Shown one piece after another: positions 33,918-42,424 of a stretch of 64,000 bases of DNA. Positions within the stretch are counted from its first letter, which is position 1. Each line of letters starts with the position of its first letter. Source of the stretch: Clostridiales bacterium UBA6386 (lineage in GTDB: Bacteria > Bacillota > Clostridia > Oscillospirales > Oscillospiraceae); assembly GCA_002437585.1 (NCBI GenBank), contig DJQM01000035.1:103795-167794 (forward strand), written 5' to 3'. The notes under the pieces are model-generated. The model did no database searches and was not told the origin of the DNA. It was given only the letters and a program-made list of their open reading frames with translations. The translations under genes and the position numbers were made by a program.

Positions 33918-36161
33918 TCAAACCTCAAAGGACTGCTGCTTCTCCGGGGAATCCTCCTCCTTCAGCAGCATCCCCGCGGAAGGAATGGTCTTCGTCCGGT
34001 AGCGGCCGGGGTTCGCAATACCGCTTTCCTCCAGCAGCCGGACGTTTTGCAGCACCGCCTTCTTTCTCAGGGTCATCACCGCCACGCCCTGGGTATTTCG
34101 GGTGGTTTTGGGCAGCAGCTGGGCGGTGGAAACAACGGCGGCTCTGCCGTCGGAGGAATACAGGACGATCTGGGCGTCCTCCTCCAGCACCATGGCAGTT
34201 ACCAGCGGGCTTTTATCGGAATAGGCACCGGTGAGCTTCTTCCGGTTGGTCTTGGTCTCGTAGGCGGCCAGGGACACCTTGGCCGCCTTGCCGTTTTCGA
34301 AGAAGAAGAGCACAAAGCCCTTGTAATCCCCGCAGAATTGCAGGGACACCAGATTCTCGCCCGGCTCGAAGCCCAGCTTCTGGGGCAGGTAATCGCCAAG
34401 CTGGGATGCCTTGCCATCGTCAAAGTCCGATAGTCTGGACTTATAGCACTGGAATTTGTCGGTGAATACCAGAAATTCCGCCCGGTTGGTGGTCTCCCGA
34501 CTGAAGGCCAGGCTGTCGCCCTCCTTGAACTTCTGCTCGCCGCTCATCCGCAGGGACTGGGCGGTGATTTTCTTGAGGTAGCCTTCCTTGGACACGAACA
34601 CCGTCACCGGGTAATCCGGCACCGGCTCTTCTTCATCTTCCGGAGCCGTCTCGGAAACGTTGTAGAGGATTTCCGTTTTTCTCGGCTGGCCGTACTTTTT
34701 GGAAACCTCCTGAAGCTCGGAGATGATCACGTTTTTCAGCTTCCGGGGGCTGTCCAGGGTGGAGCGCATGTCGGCGATCTCCTGCTCCAGCTGGGAAATG
34801 GCCTTGGTCTGCCTGAGAATGTATTCCTTGTTGATGTTGCGCAGCTTGATCTCCGCCACGAAGTTCGCCTGAATCTCGTCAATGCCGAACTCGATCATCA
34901 AATTCGGCACCACCTCGCTGTCCATTTCCGTCTCCCGGATCACCCGGATGGCCTTGTCAATGTCCAGCAGAATCCGCTCCAGGCCTTTCAGCAGATGGAG
35001 CTTTTCCTCCTTCCTGCCGATCTGGAAGAACAGCCGCCGCTTGATGCAGTCGGTACGCCAGGCCGTCCAATCGTCCAGGATTTCCCCCACACCCATGACC
35101 CGGGGCATCCCCGCGATCAGGATATTGAAGTTGCAGGGGAAGGAATCCTGGAGGGTCGTCATCCGGAAAAGCTTCTGCATGAGCTTGTCCGGGTCAACGC
35201 CACGTTTTAAGTCAATGGTCAGCTTCAGGCCGCTCAGGTCGGTCTCGTCCCGCATGTCGGCGATTTCCCGGATTTTTCCCGCCTTGATCAGCTCCGCCAC
35301 CTTGTCCATGATGACCTCTGTGGTCGTGGTGTAGGGAATCTGGGTGATCTCAATGAGGTTGCCATCCTTGACATAACGCCACTTGGCTCGGAGCCGGAAG
35401 CTGCCCCGTCCAGTGGAATAGATTTCCCGTGTGGCCGTCTCGTCAAAGGGCAGCTCCCCGCCGGTGGAAAAGTCCGGGCCGGGCAGGGTCTCCAGAATGT
35501 CGTGATCGGGATTTTTCATCCGGGCGATGGCGGTGTCGCAGACCTCCTTTAAGTTAAAGGAGCAGATATTGGAGGCCATGCCCACGGCGATGCCCTGGTT
35601 GGCGGACACCAGCACATTGGGGAAGGTGGTGGGAAGCAGGCTCGGCTCCTTCATGGTAGCGTCGTAGTTATCCACCATGTCCACGGTATCGCTGTCAATG
35701 TCCTTGAAAATCTCCGCGCAGATGCCGTCCAGCTTGGCTTCCGTGTACCGGGAAGCGGCGTAGGCCATGTCCCGGGAGTAGACCTTGCCGAAGTTGCCCT
35801 TGGAGTCCACGAAGGGGTGAAGCAGGGTCTCGTTGCCCCGGGCCAAGCGCACCATGGTGTCATAAATGGCCTGGTCGCCGTGGGGATTCAGGCGCATGGT
35901 CTGACCCACAATGTTTGCCGACTTGGTTCTGCCGCCGTTCAGAAGACCCATTTTGTACATGGTGTACAGGAGCTTCCGGTGAGAGGGCTTGAAGCCGTCG
36001 ATCTCCGGAATGGCCCGGGAGACGATGACGGACATGGCATAGGGCATATAGTTGATCTCCAGGGTCTCGGAGATCGCCTGCTCGGTGGTGGAGCCGTGAA
36101 GACCCATGACTCCGTCGGTATTCACTTTTTTCTTTTCAGGTTCCTTATTTTTTCGTGCCAT
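33918..36161 (-). CDS. parC: Type IIA topoisomerase subunit A (ParC/GyrA-like)
   Basis: 747 aa. Breakage-reunion domain with active Arg-Tyr in AASRYTEAKLD (Y139), QRDR NPHGDQAIYD (residues 92-101) and coiled coil about 440-480. The C-terminal part after about 520 forms the DNA-wrapping blades but lacks an obvious GyrA box (QRRGGKG), favouring topoisomerase IV. Position 97 is Gln where most GyrA/ParC have Ser. Partner of the gene at 36177. Decatenates chromosomes. ATG 36161 follows GAGGAG. Confidence 0.85.
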   Translation of the reverse strand: MARKNKEPEKKKVNTDGVMGLHGSTTEQAISETLEINYMPYAMSVIVSRAIPEIDGFKPSHRKLLYTMYKMGLLNGGRTKSANIVGQTMRLNPHGDQAIYDTMVRLARGNETLLHPFVDSKGNFGKVYSRDMAYAASRYTEAKLDGICAEIFKDIDSDTVDMVDNYDATMKEPSLLPTTFPNVLVSANQGIAVGMASNICSFNLKEVCDTAIARMKNPDHDILETLPGPDFSTGGELPFDETATREIYSTGRGSFRLRAKWRYVKDGNLIEITQIPYTTTTEVIMDKVAELIKAGKIREIADMRDETDLSGLKLTIDLKRGVDPDKLMQKLFRMTTLQDSFPCNFNILIAGMPRVMGVGEILDDWTAWRTDCIKRRLFFQIGRKEEKLHLLKGLERILLDIDKAIRVIRETEMDSEVVPNLMIEFGIDEIQANFVAEIKLRNINKEYILRQTKAISQLEQEIADMRSTLDSPRKLKNVIISELQEVSKKYGQPRKTEILYNVSETAPEDEEEPVPDYPVTVFVSKEGYLKKITAQSLRMSGEQKFKEGDSLAFSRETTNRAEFLVFTDKFQCYKSRLSDFDDGKASQLGDYLPQKLGFEPGENLVSLQFCGDYKGFVLFFFENGKAAKVSLAAYETKTNRKKLTGAYSDKSPLVTAMVLEEDAQIVLYSSDGRAAVVSTAQLLPKTTRNTQGVAVMTLRKKAVLQNVRLLEESGIANPGRYRTKTIPSAGMLLKEEDSPEKQQSFEV

Positions 36162-36176
36162 ATTGCACTCCTCGTT

Positions 36177-38156
36177 TTAAGAAATATCCGCCAGCTCCAG
36201 ATAACGGGCGCCGTTTTCGGCGATGAAATTCTTCCGCTCCTGGAGCGCGTCCCCCAGCAGCACGTCAAAATAGTGGGCGGTACGCTCGGCATCCTCCGGC
36301 ATGACCTTGATGAGCCGGCGGGTCTGGGGATTCATGGTGGTCATCCACATCATCTCCGGGTCGTTTTCACCCAGACCCTTGGAGCGTTGGATGGTCGTCT
36401 TTTTGCCCTCCAAGTCCTTGAGGATTTTCACCTTCTCCTGCTCGTTGTAGGCAAACCAGGTCTTGTCCTTGCAGGTGATCTCAAACAAGGGCGATTCCGC
36501 GATATACACATAGCCGTCCCGGATTAAGGTGGGACACAGCCGGTAGAGCATGGTGAGAATCAGGGTTCTGATCTGGAAGCCGTCCACGTCCGCGTCGGTG
36601 CAGATGACCACCTTATTCCAGCGCAGGGCAGACAGGTCGAAGCTACTTAGCTCCTTGGCCTTCTTGCCCTGAACCTCCACGCCGCAGCCTAAAACCTTCA
36701 CGAGATCGGTAATGATGGGGCTGCCGAAAATTTTACTGTAGTCCGCCTTCAGGCAGTTGAGGATCTTGCCCCGGACGGGCATAATGCCCTGAAACTCCGC
36801 GTCCCGGCTCATTTTCACGCTGCCCAGAGCGGAGTCGCCCTCCACGATATACAGCTCCCGCACAGCCGCGTCCTTGCTGCGGCAGTCCACGAACTTCTGC
36901 ACCCGGTTGGAAATGTCGATGGAGCCGGACAGCTTTTTCTTGACGCTGGTCCTGGTCTTTTCCGCGGACTCTCTGGCACGCTTGTTGACCAGGATCTGCT
37001 CCGCGGCCTTGGCGGCCTCCTGGGCGTTCTCGATGAACCAGACCTGGAGCTGCTCCTTGAAAAAGGCCGTCATGGCTTCCTGGGTGAACCGGGAGTTGAC
37101 GCTCTTTTTCGTCTGGTTTTCAAAGCAGCCGATGGTGGAAAAACAGTTGGTCACCAGCACCAGGGAATCCTGAATGTCCTGGAAAATGATCTTATTCTCG
37201 TTTTTCGTGTACTTATTGTTGTCCCGGAGGTACTTGTCAAAGGCCGCGGTAAAGCCGCTGCGCACCGCCTTGTCCGGGCTGCCGCCGTACTCCAGCCAGG
37301 AGGAATTGTGGTAGTACTCAATGTGGCTGATCTGTTTGCTGAAGCAGAAGGAGACGGTGATTTTCAGCTTCATTTCCGGCCGGTTCTCCGCGTCCCGACC
37401 CCGACGCTCCGTCTCCCAATAGACGGGCATGGTAAAGGCATTGTCCCCCACCAGCTCCTCGATATACTCCCGGATACCGCCCATGTAGCAGTATTCCTCT
37501 TCCTCAAAGGTCTTGCCCACCTGGTTGCGGAATTTGAAGTGAACCCCCTGATTCACCACCGCCTGGCGGCGGAGCACATCCCGGTAGTATTCCACGGGGA
37601 TGTTGATGTCCGTGAAGACCTCCTTATCCGGCTTCCAGTGAAAGCAGGAGCCGGTTTTCTTCCGGTCGGTGGGGGACTTTTTCAGGCCGCCGATGTTTCT
37701 GCCCTTTTCAAAATGCAGATCGTACCGATAGCCGTCTCTGCGGATGGTGGCGTCGAAATACTCCGAGGCGTACTGGGTGGCGCAGGAGCCCAGGCCGTTC
37801 AGGCCTAAGGAATACTCGTAGTTTTCCCCGTTTTCCCCGTACTTGCCGCCGGCGTACATTTCGCAGAACACCAGCTCCCAGTTGTACCGCTTTTCCTTCT
37901 CGTTATAGTCCACCGGGCAGCCCCGGCCGAAGTCCTCCACCTCCACGCTCAAATCTTCATACCGGGTGACGATGATGGTATCGCCGTGGCCTTCCCGGGC
38001 CTCGTCGATGGCGTTGGAGAGGATTTCAAACACCGCGTGCTTGCAGCCCTCCAGATCGTCGGAGCCGAAAATGACCGCGGGACGCTTGCGCACCCGATCC
38101 TCGCCCTTGAGCATGGAGATGCTGGAATTTCCGTACTGTTCCTGTTTTTTTGCCAT
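36177..38156 (-). CDS. parE: Type IIA topoisomerase subunit B (ParE-like), divergent
   Basis: 659 aa GHKL ATPase plus Toprim. ATP-site Glu44/Asn48 in FEILSNAIDEA, transducer FENQTKK, Toprim IVEGDSALG and CTDADVDGFQI, PVRGKILN. The ATP lid reads YSLGLNGLG instead of the usual SGGLHGVG, marking a divergent clostridial branch; gyrase B cannot be strictly excluded. Promoter TTGACT-17-TATAAT at 38199-38227. Confidence 0.85.
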   Translation of the reverse strand: MAKKQEQYGNSSISMLKGEDRVRKRPAVIFGSDDLEGCKHAVFEILSNAIDEAREGHGDTIIVTRYEDLSVEVEDFGRGCPVDYNEKEKRYNWELVFCEMYAGGKYGENGENYEYSLGLNGLGSCATQYASEYFDATIRRDGYRYDLHFEKGRNIGGLKKSPTDRKKTGSCFHWKPDKEVFTDINIPVEYYRDVLRRQAVVNQGVHFKFRNQVGKTFEEEEYCYMGGIREYIEELVGDNAFTMPVYWETERRGRDAENRPEMKLKITVSFCFSKQISHIEYYHNSSWLEYGGSPDKAVRSGFTAAFDKYLRDNNKYTKNENKIIFQDIQDSLVLVTNCFSTIGCFENQTKKSVNSRFTQEAMTAFFKEQLQVWFIENAQEAAKAAEQILVNKRARESAEKTRTSVKKKLSGSIDISNRVQKFVDCRSKDAAVRELYIVEGDSALGSVKMSRDAEFQGIMPVRGKILNCLKADYSKIFGSPIITDLVKVLGCGVEVQGKKAKELSSFDLSALRWNKVVICTDADVDGFQIRTLILTMLYRLCPTLIRDGYVYIAESPLFEITCKDKTWFAYNEQEKVKILKDLEGKKTTIQRSKGLGENDPEMMWMTTMNPQTRRLIKVMPEDAERTAHYFDVLLGDALQERKNFIAENGARYLELADIS

Positions 38157-38198
38157 AATTTCATAACCTGCCTAAGCATTCCATAATAAATCCAGTAT

Positions 38199-38227
38199 AT
38201 TATACGCAAAAAGAAGCGGAAAGTCAA
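38199..38227 (-). promoter_or_regulatory. Promoter of the parE-parC operon
   Basis: Minus strand TTGACT, 17 bases, TATAAT, 43 bases before the ATG; likely drives four genes. Confidence 0.8.
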
Positions 38228-38265
38228 GAAAGCCAAGCCGACCCGGAAAAACCCGCAATTGCCTC

Positions 38266-38294
38266 TTGTTTTTTTCGGCACGAACGGTTATAAT
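38266..38294 (+). promoter_or_regulatory. Promoter of the DUF1858 gene
   Basis: TTGTTT, 17 bases, TATAAT, divergent from the parE promoter. Confidence 0.65.
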
Positions 38295-38323
38295 ATGCGC
38301 AGAAATAAAAGGAGGTCATTTTC

Positions 38324-38557
38324 ATGGCTGCTAAGATTGAGAAAAACACCATTATCGGCGACGTTTTGGACATTGCGCCCCAGTCCGCTCCCCTGTTCTT
38401 TGCCATCGGTATGCACTGCCTGGGCTGTCCCTCTTCCCGGGGCGAGACCGTTGAGGAGGCCTGCATGGTTCACGGCGTGGACTGCGAGCCTTTCCTGGCC
38501 CAGCTGAACCAGTTCCTGGAGGCCTACGAGACCGCTGAAGCTGAGAAAAAGGTCTAA
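38324..38557 (+). CDS. DUF1858 domain protein
   Basis: 77 aa, close to the minimal DUF1858 length. Signature GDVLDIAPQSAPLFFAIGMHCLGC with the CxxC (MHCLGCPSSRGETVEEAC). Free-standing members are common in anaerobes, and the domain also occurs next to hybrid-cluster and ScdA-like redox proteins, so a metal or redox role is suspected. AAGGAGG before the ATG and a strong promoter and terminator suggest a well-expressed single gene. Confidence 0.8.
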   Translation: MAAKIEKNTIIGDVLDIAPQSAPLFFAIGMHCLGCPSSRGETVEEACMVHGVDCEPFLAQLNQFLEAYETAEAEKKV

Positions 38558-38570
38558 TTCAATCTTTTGG

Positions 38571-38602
38571 GCAGGAGCGGTGCGTCCGCTCCTGCTTTTT
38601 TT
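38571..38602 (+). terminator. Terminator of the DUF1858 gene
   Basis: GCAGGAGCGG / CCGCTCCTGC, 5-base loop, then seven T. The ribosome site of trmK follows within 15 bases. Confidence 0.85.
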
Positions 38603-38614
38603 CGGAGGAAAGCT

Positions 38615-39274
38615 ATGACGAATGTTCCCCTATCTTCCCGGCTGGCGGCCTGCGCCGCCTTCGTCCGGCCCGGTGACCGGGTGGCGGACGTGGGCTGTGA
38701 TCATGGCTACTTAAGCATCCATCTGCTCCAGAAAGGCATTGCCGGTCATGTCTACGCCTCCGATGTCCGGGAGGGGCCGCTGAGCAGTGCCCGGCGGAAC
38801 GCGGCCAACTACGGTCTGTCCGGAAAAATCGACTTTTTCCTGTGCGACGGGGTGCAGGGCTTGCCCCGGGATTTTGACGTGCTGATCTGCGCGGGCATGG
38901 GCGCGGACACCATGATCTCCATTCTGGAGGCCGCGCCCTGGCTCTGGGGGGGCCGATATCGGCTGATTTTCCAGTGCCAGAGCAAGACTCCGGCACTACG
39001 GCAATATTTGAGCGAAACCGGCTGGGAAATCGCCCGGGAGACCGCCCTCCGGGACGGGCGGTTTCTCTACACGGTGATGGAGGTGCTCTGGAACCCGGCG
39101 GCCCCCAGGCTCACTCCCGGCCAGTGTTATTTCTCCCCTGCCCTGGCTCAATGCAATGCCCCGGAGGCGGCGGAATACCGCCGGTGGGCGGTGGATTTGC
39201 TGCGGCTGGCGGCGGCGCATCGGCCGGAGGATGAAATTTGTCAGGCCCTGAAGGAATTGGAGGAACGTACATGA
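38615..39274 (+). CDS. trmK: tRNA (adenine(22)-N1)-methyltransferase
   Basis: 219 aa Rossmann methyltransferase. SAM motif VADVGCDHGYLSIHL, ASDVREGPL and ICAGMGADTMISIL are typical of TrmK (COG2384). Methylates A22 of some tRNAs. Start at 38615 after GGAGGA. The C-terminus overlaps the Nif3-like gene by 4 bases, the usual Firmicutes gene pair. Confidence 0.9.
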   Translation: MTNVPLSSRLAACAAFVRPGDRVADVGCDHGYLSIHLLQKGIAGHVYASDVREGPLSSARRNAANYGLSGKIDFFLCDGVQGLPRDFDVLICAGMGADTMISILEAAPWLWGGRYRLIFQCQSKTPALRQYLSETGWEIARETALRDGRFLYTVMEVLWNPAAPRLTPGQCYFSPALAQCNAPEAAEYRRWAVDLLRLAAAHRPEDEICQALKELEERT

Positions 39275-40062
39275 CCACAGTCGGCGATATTCTGAATTAT
39301 CTGGAAACCCTGGCCCCTCGTTCCATGAAAATGGACTGGGACAATGTGGGGCTTCTGTGCGGCGGGAAGGGCCGCCCGGTGACGAAGGTGCTGGTGGCTC
39401 TCGACCCCTTCGAAGGGGTCTGCCGGGAAGCTAAGAACTGGGGTGCGGAGCTGATTGTCACCCACCATCCCCTGATTTTTAACCCCGTCAAGGCCATTAC
39501 CGACGACACCGCCCTGGGGCGCTCCATCGCGCTTCTGTGCTCTGGCGGCATCAGTGCCGTCAACGCCCACACCAACTTAGACTGCGCTCCCGGCGGGGTC
39601 AACGACTGTCTGGCCGCCGTACTGGGTCTGGGAGATGTCCGGGTCATTGACCCTATGGGTACTGACGAATTAGGCCGGGAATGGGGGCTTCTGCGGATGG
39701 GCACGGTGGAAAGCCAGCCTCTTTCCGGCTTCCTGCTCCGGGCGAAAAACGCTCTGCACTGCCAGGGTCTTCGCTACGCCGACGGCGGCAAGCCCGTACA
39801 CCGGGTGGCCGTGGGCGGCGGTGCCTGCGCCAGCGAATGGCAGGACGCATTGAACGCCGGATGCGATACCCTCGTCACCGCCGATGCCAAATACAACCAA
39901 TTCTGGGACGCCCGGGACGCGGGGCTGACCCTCATCGACGCCGGTCACTTCCCCACGGAAAACCCGGTGGTTGCCCTGCTGGCGCAGAAAATCCGGGCAG
40001 CCTTCCCAACCCTCACCGTAAAAATCTCCGAAACCCACGCCGACTGCGTGAAATTCTTCTGA
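39271..40062 (+). CDS. Nif3-like dinuclear metal-centre protein
   Basis: 263 aa NIF3/YqfO short form. Metal ligands in IVTHHPLIFNPV, AHTNLDCAPGGVND and DAGHFPTENPV. Hexameric family linked to GTP cyclohydrolase I type 2 annotation, with real function unsettled. Coupled to trmK (ATGA). The longer YqfO insert domain is absent. Confidence 0.88.
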   Translation: MTTVGDILNYLETLAPRSMKMDWDNVGLLCGGKGRPVTKVLVALDPFEGVCREAKNWGAELIVTHHPLIFNPVKAITDDTALGRSIALLCSGGISAVNAHTNLDCAPGGVNDCLAAVLGLGDVRVIDPMGTDELGREWGLLRMGTVESQPLSGFLLRAKNALHCQGLRYADGGKPVHRVAVGGGACASEWQDALNAGCDTLVTADAKYNQFWDARDAGLTLIDAGHFPTENPVVALLAQKIRAAFPTLTVKISETHADCVKFF

Positions 40063-40068
40063 AATGGG

Positions 40069-40097
40069 TTGATTTTTTTCATTCCCTCTGTTAAAAT
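40069..40097 (+). promoter_or_regulatory. Promoter before yebC
   Basis: TTGATT, 17 bases, TAAAAT, 46 bases before the yebC ATG. It still has the composition of block A. Confidence 0.7.
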
Positions 40098-40142
40098 AGG
40101 TACGCTATTTTTCATAATTTATCCAAAAGGGGAAGAGATACA

Positions 40143-40880
40143 ATGTCCGGACATTCCAAATGGCATAATATTCAGAAAACCAAGGGTGCGCAGGACGCCA
40201 AGCGCGCCGCGGCCTTTACCAAGATTTCGAAGGAAATGATCGTTGCCGTCAAAGAAGGCGGCGGCGTGGCAGACCCTGCCTATAACTCCCGTCTGGCGAC
40301 CGTCATCACGAAGGCGAAGGCGGCCAATATGCCGAACGACAACATCAAGCGCGTGCTGGAAAAGGCGGCCTCCGCCGGTCAGGGCGACAGCTACGAGTCC
40401 ATCACCTACGAAGGCCACGGCCCGAGCGGCGTCGCCGTCATCGTCGAGACCATGACCGACAACCGCAACCGCACCGCGGGCAACATCCGCCACCACTTTG
40501 ACAAATATGGCGGCAGCCTCGGCGTCAACGGCTGCGTGAGCTGGGCGTTCGACAAAAAGGGCGTCATCGTCATCGACAATGAAGACGAAGACCTCGACGA
40601 AGACACCGTCATGATGGACGCTCTGGACGCGGGCGCTGCCGACTTCCAGCCGGAAGAGGGCTGCTTCACGGTCTACACCGACCCGGCAGACTTCAACGAC
40701 GTTGCAAAAAAGCTCGAGGACAAGGGCTACAAGTTCGAGTCCGCGCAGATCGAAATGGTCCCGCAGAACTATCAGAAGCTCGAAAACCCCGAGGATATCG
40801 CCAACATGGAAAAGATGCTCGATATCTTCGAAGACGACGACGATGTGCAGAACGTCTGGCACAACTGGGAGCAGGAATAA
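40143..40880 (+). CDS. yebC: YebC/PmpR-family protein
   Basis: 245 aa, full length. Begins with the invariant MSGHSKWHNIQKTKGAQDAKR, with the AGNIRHHFDKYGGSLG loop in domain 2. Family members are described as regulators and as helpers of translation at difficult sequences. Arg codon use changes from CGG to CGC within the first ~60 codons compared with genes to the left; see findings. AAAGGGGAAG precedes the ATG. Confidence 0.93.
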   Translation: MSGHSKWHNIQKTKGAQDAKRAAAFTKISKEMIVAVKEGGGVADPAYNSRLATVITKAKAANMPNDNIKRVLEKAASAGQGDSYESITYEGHGPSGVAVIVETMTDNRNRTAGNIRHHFDKYGGSLGVNGCVSWAFDKKGVIVIDNEDEDLDEDTVMMDALDAGAADFQPEEGCFTVYTDPADFNDVAKKLEDKGYKFESAQIEMVPQNYQKLENPEDIANMEKMLDIFEDDDDVQNVWHNWEQE

Positions 40881-40891
40881 TCGAAACCGAA

Positions 40892-40930
40892 AGCAATGCA
40901 CCCCGGAGAACTGCTCCGGGGTGCATTGCT
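40892..40930. terminator. Long hairpin between yebC and the SLOG-like gene
   Basis: 17-bp perfect stem AGCAATGCACCCCGGAG with complement, 5-base loop, between convergent genes. T-runs are poor on both sides. Confidence 0.7.
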
Positions 40931-40939
40931 GCATATGCC

Positions 40940-41386
40940 CTAGACGTAGATAATGCGCCGCTTCTTTCGTTTCGCGTAGGCTAACGTCCTTGCCGCGCCG
41001 CCGACGGATGAATGAACATAAGCGATCACAACGTCCGCGCGGTCGACCATGTATTCGTTTGCACGGAGAATACGATACGGATAGGGCGTTGCTTCCAGAG
41101 CGGGTACGATGACCTCATCAAAGCGTGCGCGATACGCCTTTTCACAGATCTCTAACTGCGGCCGATAATAGGGAACGGTAAGACAAACCGTTATTTCAGG
41201 ATTTGTTTTTTTCAGATACAGACATACCGACGCTGCCAGGCGGTCAAACTGACCGTAGTTTCCAACGAGAAAGGAATCGCAGCCTTCGTTCGCAATCAAG
41301 CCGGACACAATGCGCTCAACTTCGGCGCTTATGGTCTTGTATTCGCCGCCGAGCTGACTATGTCCGCAAAAAGCAGCTGTTTTCAT
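40940..41386 (-). CDS. SLOG-superfamily (YpsA/DUF1273-like) protein
   Basis: 148 aa. Rossmann-like: N-terminal TAAFCGHSQLGG, FLVGNYGQFDRLAASVCLYL, and C-terminal DRADVVIAYVHSSVGGAARTLAYAKRK, the pattern of SLOG nucleotide-ligand-binding proteins related to YpsA. Ligand and role unknown. Divergent from the XRE regulator at 41525, with 138 bases between. Confidence 0.65.
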   Translation of the reverse strand: MKTAAFCGHSQLGGEYKTISAEVERIVSGLIANEGCDSFLVGNYGQFDRLAASVCLYLKKTNPEITVCLTVPYYRPQLEICEKAYRARFDEVIVPALEATPYPYRILRANEYMVDRADVVIAYVHSSVGGAARTLAYAKRKKRRIIYV

Positions 41387-41524
41387 GACATCACGCCCCC
41401 AGCGTATGATAATTGGTGCAGAGATATCTTACGGTATTTCGCTCCAAAAATCAACGTTTCATTGACTTGAATCAATTATTTATATACTACTTTTGCGGTA
41501 CACTATCCGCAGGGTGGTGATGCT

Positions 41525-41824
41525 ATGTATTTCTTTGCCTTCGGAGAGAATCTGAAAAAACTCCGGCTTGCGCACGATCTGACGCAGCAGGAGCTTGGCG
41601 CGAAGGTTGGCATTTCCAAAGCAGTTGTCAGCAAATACGAAAACGGTCTCGGATGTCCAACGTTTGATGTGCTGATCCGGATTGCCGCCTACTTCAGCGT
41701 CACGACGGATTATCTGCTCGGCGTATCGGGCGGAAAAATGATCGACGTTTCCGATTTGTCCGACAGCCAGATCGACGCGCTGCATCGCATCATCGCAGAA
41801 TTCAGGAAAGCCGAAAAAGAATAA
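41525..41824 (+). CDS. XRE-family transcriptional regulator
   Basis: 99 aa. An HTH_3 domain over residues 7-65 (LRLAHDLTQQELGAKVGISKAVVSKYENG) is followed by a short helical tail. Probably binds the intergenic region, where TTGACTTGAATCAA (41464-41477) is a candidate site; targets may be itself and the SLOG gene. Confidence 0.85.
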   Translation: MYFFAFGENLKKLRLAHDLTQQELGAKVGISKAVVSKYENGLGCPTFDVLIRIAAYFSVTTDYLLGVSGGKMIDVSDLSDSQIDALHRIIAEFRKAEKE

Positions 41825-41825
41825 T

Positions 41826-41864
41826 CGCCGCAAAGCTGGAACGAACCGGCTGCGGCGGTTTTGC
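41826..41864 (+). terminator. Terminator of the XRE gene
   Basis: CGCCGCA (41826) with TGCGGCG (41851), inner AGC/CGGCT pairing possible, followed by GTTTTGCTTT. Confidence 0.6.
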
Positions 41865-41999
41865 TTTATTGGTATGCTGCTGCGCTTCAAATTTACAAGG
41901 ATGCCAAAACAGCCATCGTCGTTTCGCCAAAAATTATCCCTTCATTTTTGTGAAAATTCATCTAGTCAGCCAAAATTTTCCCGCGGAGCAAAAAGAGAA

Positions 42000-42028
42000 T
42001 TGACAAATGGGGCAAACGTGCGTATCCT
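42000..42028 (+). promoter_or_regulatory. Promoter of the T-box leader
   Basis: Perfect TTGACA, 17 bases, TATCCT. Start of transcription expected near 42035. The bases 41865-41999 before it hold nothing recognisable. Confidence 0.65.
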
Positions 42029-42034
42029 TAAGCC

Positions 42035-42372
42035 ATCATCATCTGGTAACTGCTATGAACAGGACACGACTTCCCCGCAGCACCGCTTACAGAAAGCCGC
42101 CGGTTGTGCGAGACGGCAGCAAGGAGTGGGTCAGGTTATCCCCTGCGAGCAGCTTCGGCAAAAACCGGGCGCATGGGCCCGCGTGAGTAGTCGGAGCCGG
42201 TTTCCCACCGTTAACGGGGAGCGCCGTGTCAGCGGCGGATGAGGGGCAGATCATTGGATCTGCAAGCAAAGTGGTATCGCGGAAGTTACGGCGGCTGTTT
42301 TGGTCGCTTTGGCCTTCGTCTTTGCGAAAATCGCGGAAAACCGCGGTTTTGCAGAGGCGGAGGCTTTTTTTC
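42035..42372 (+). promoter_or_regulatory. T-box riboswitch leader of the cstA-like gene
   Basis: About 340-base leader. Stem I is suggested by AACTGC/GCAG and CAGG/CCTG pairing plus a distal CAGAAAGCCGCCGGTTGTGCGAG-type hairpin (42092-42118). A stem III hairpin lies at 42246-42263. The T-box AAGCAAAGTGGTATCGCGG is at 42264-42282 (consensus AGGGTGGTACCGCG). GCAAAG at 42265 can pair with CTTTGC at 42319 as the antiterminator, competing with the terminator at 42312-42372. Uncharged tRNA should switch the gene on. The specifier codon could not be assigned with confidence. Confidence 0.85.
42312..42372 (+). terminator. T-box regulated terminator
   Basis: GCCTTCGTCTTTGCGAAAAT...GCGG with CCGCGGTTTTGCAGAGGCGGAGGC, then TTTTTTT. 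Its 5' arm overlaps the antiterminator partner. Confidence 0.8.
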
Positions 42373-42424
42373 GTGGCAAATACCGGATGGCGATAGCAAT
42401 TTCCTGTGAAAGAAGGAACCTTTT

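Noticed and set aside
40892..40930. Riboswitch or microRNA-like gene at the long hairpin
   Set aside because: Position between convergent genes fits an ordinary shared terminator.
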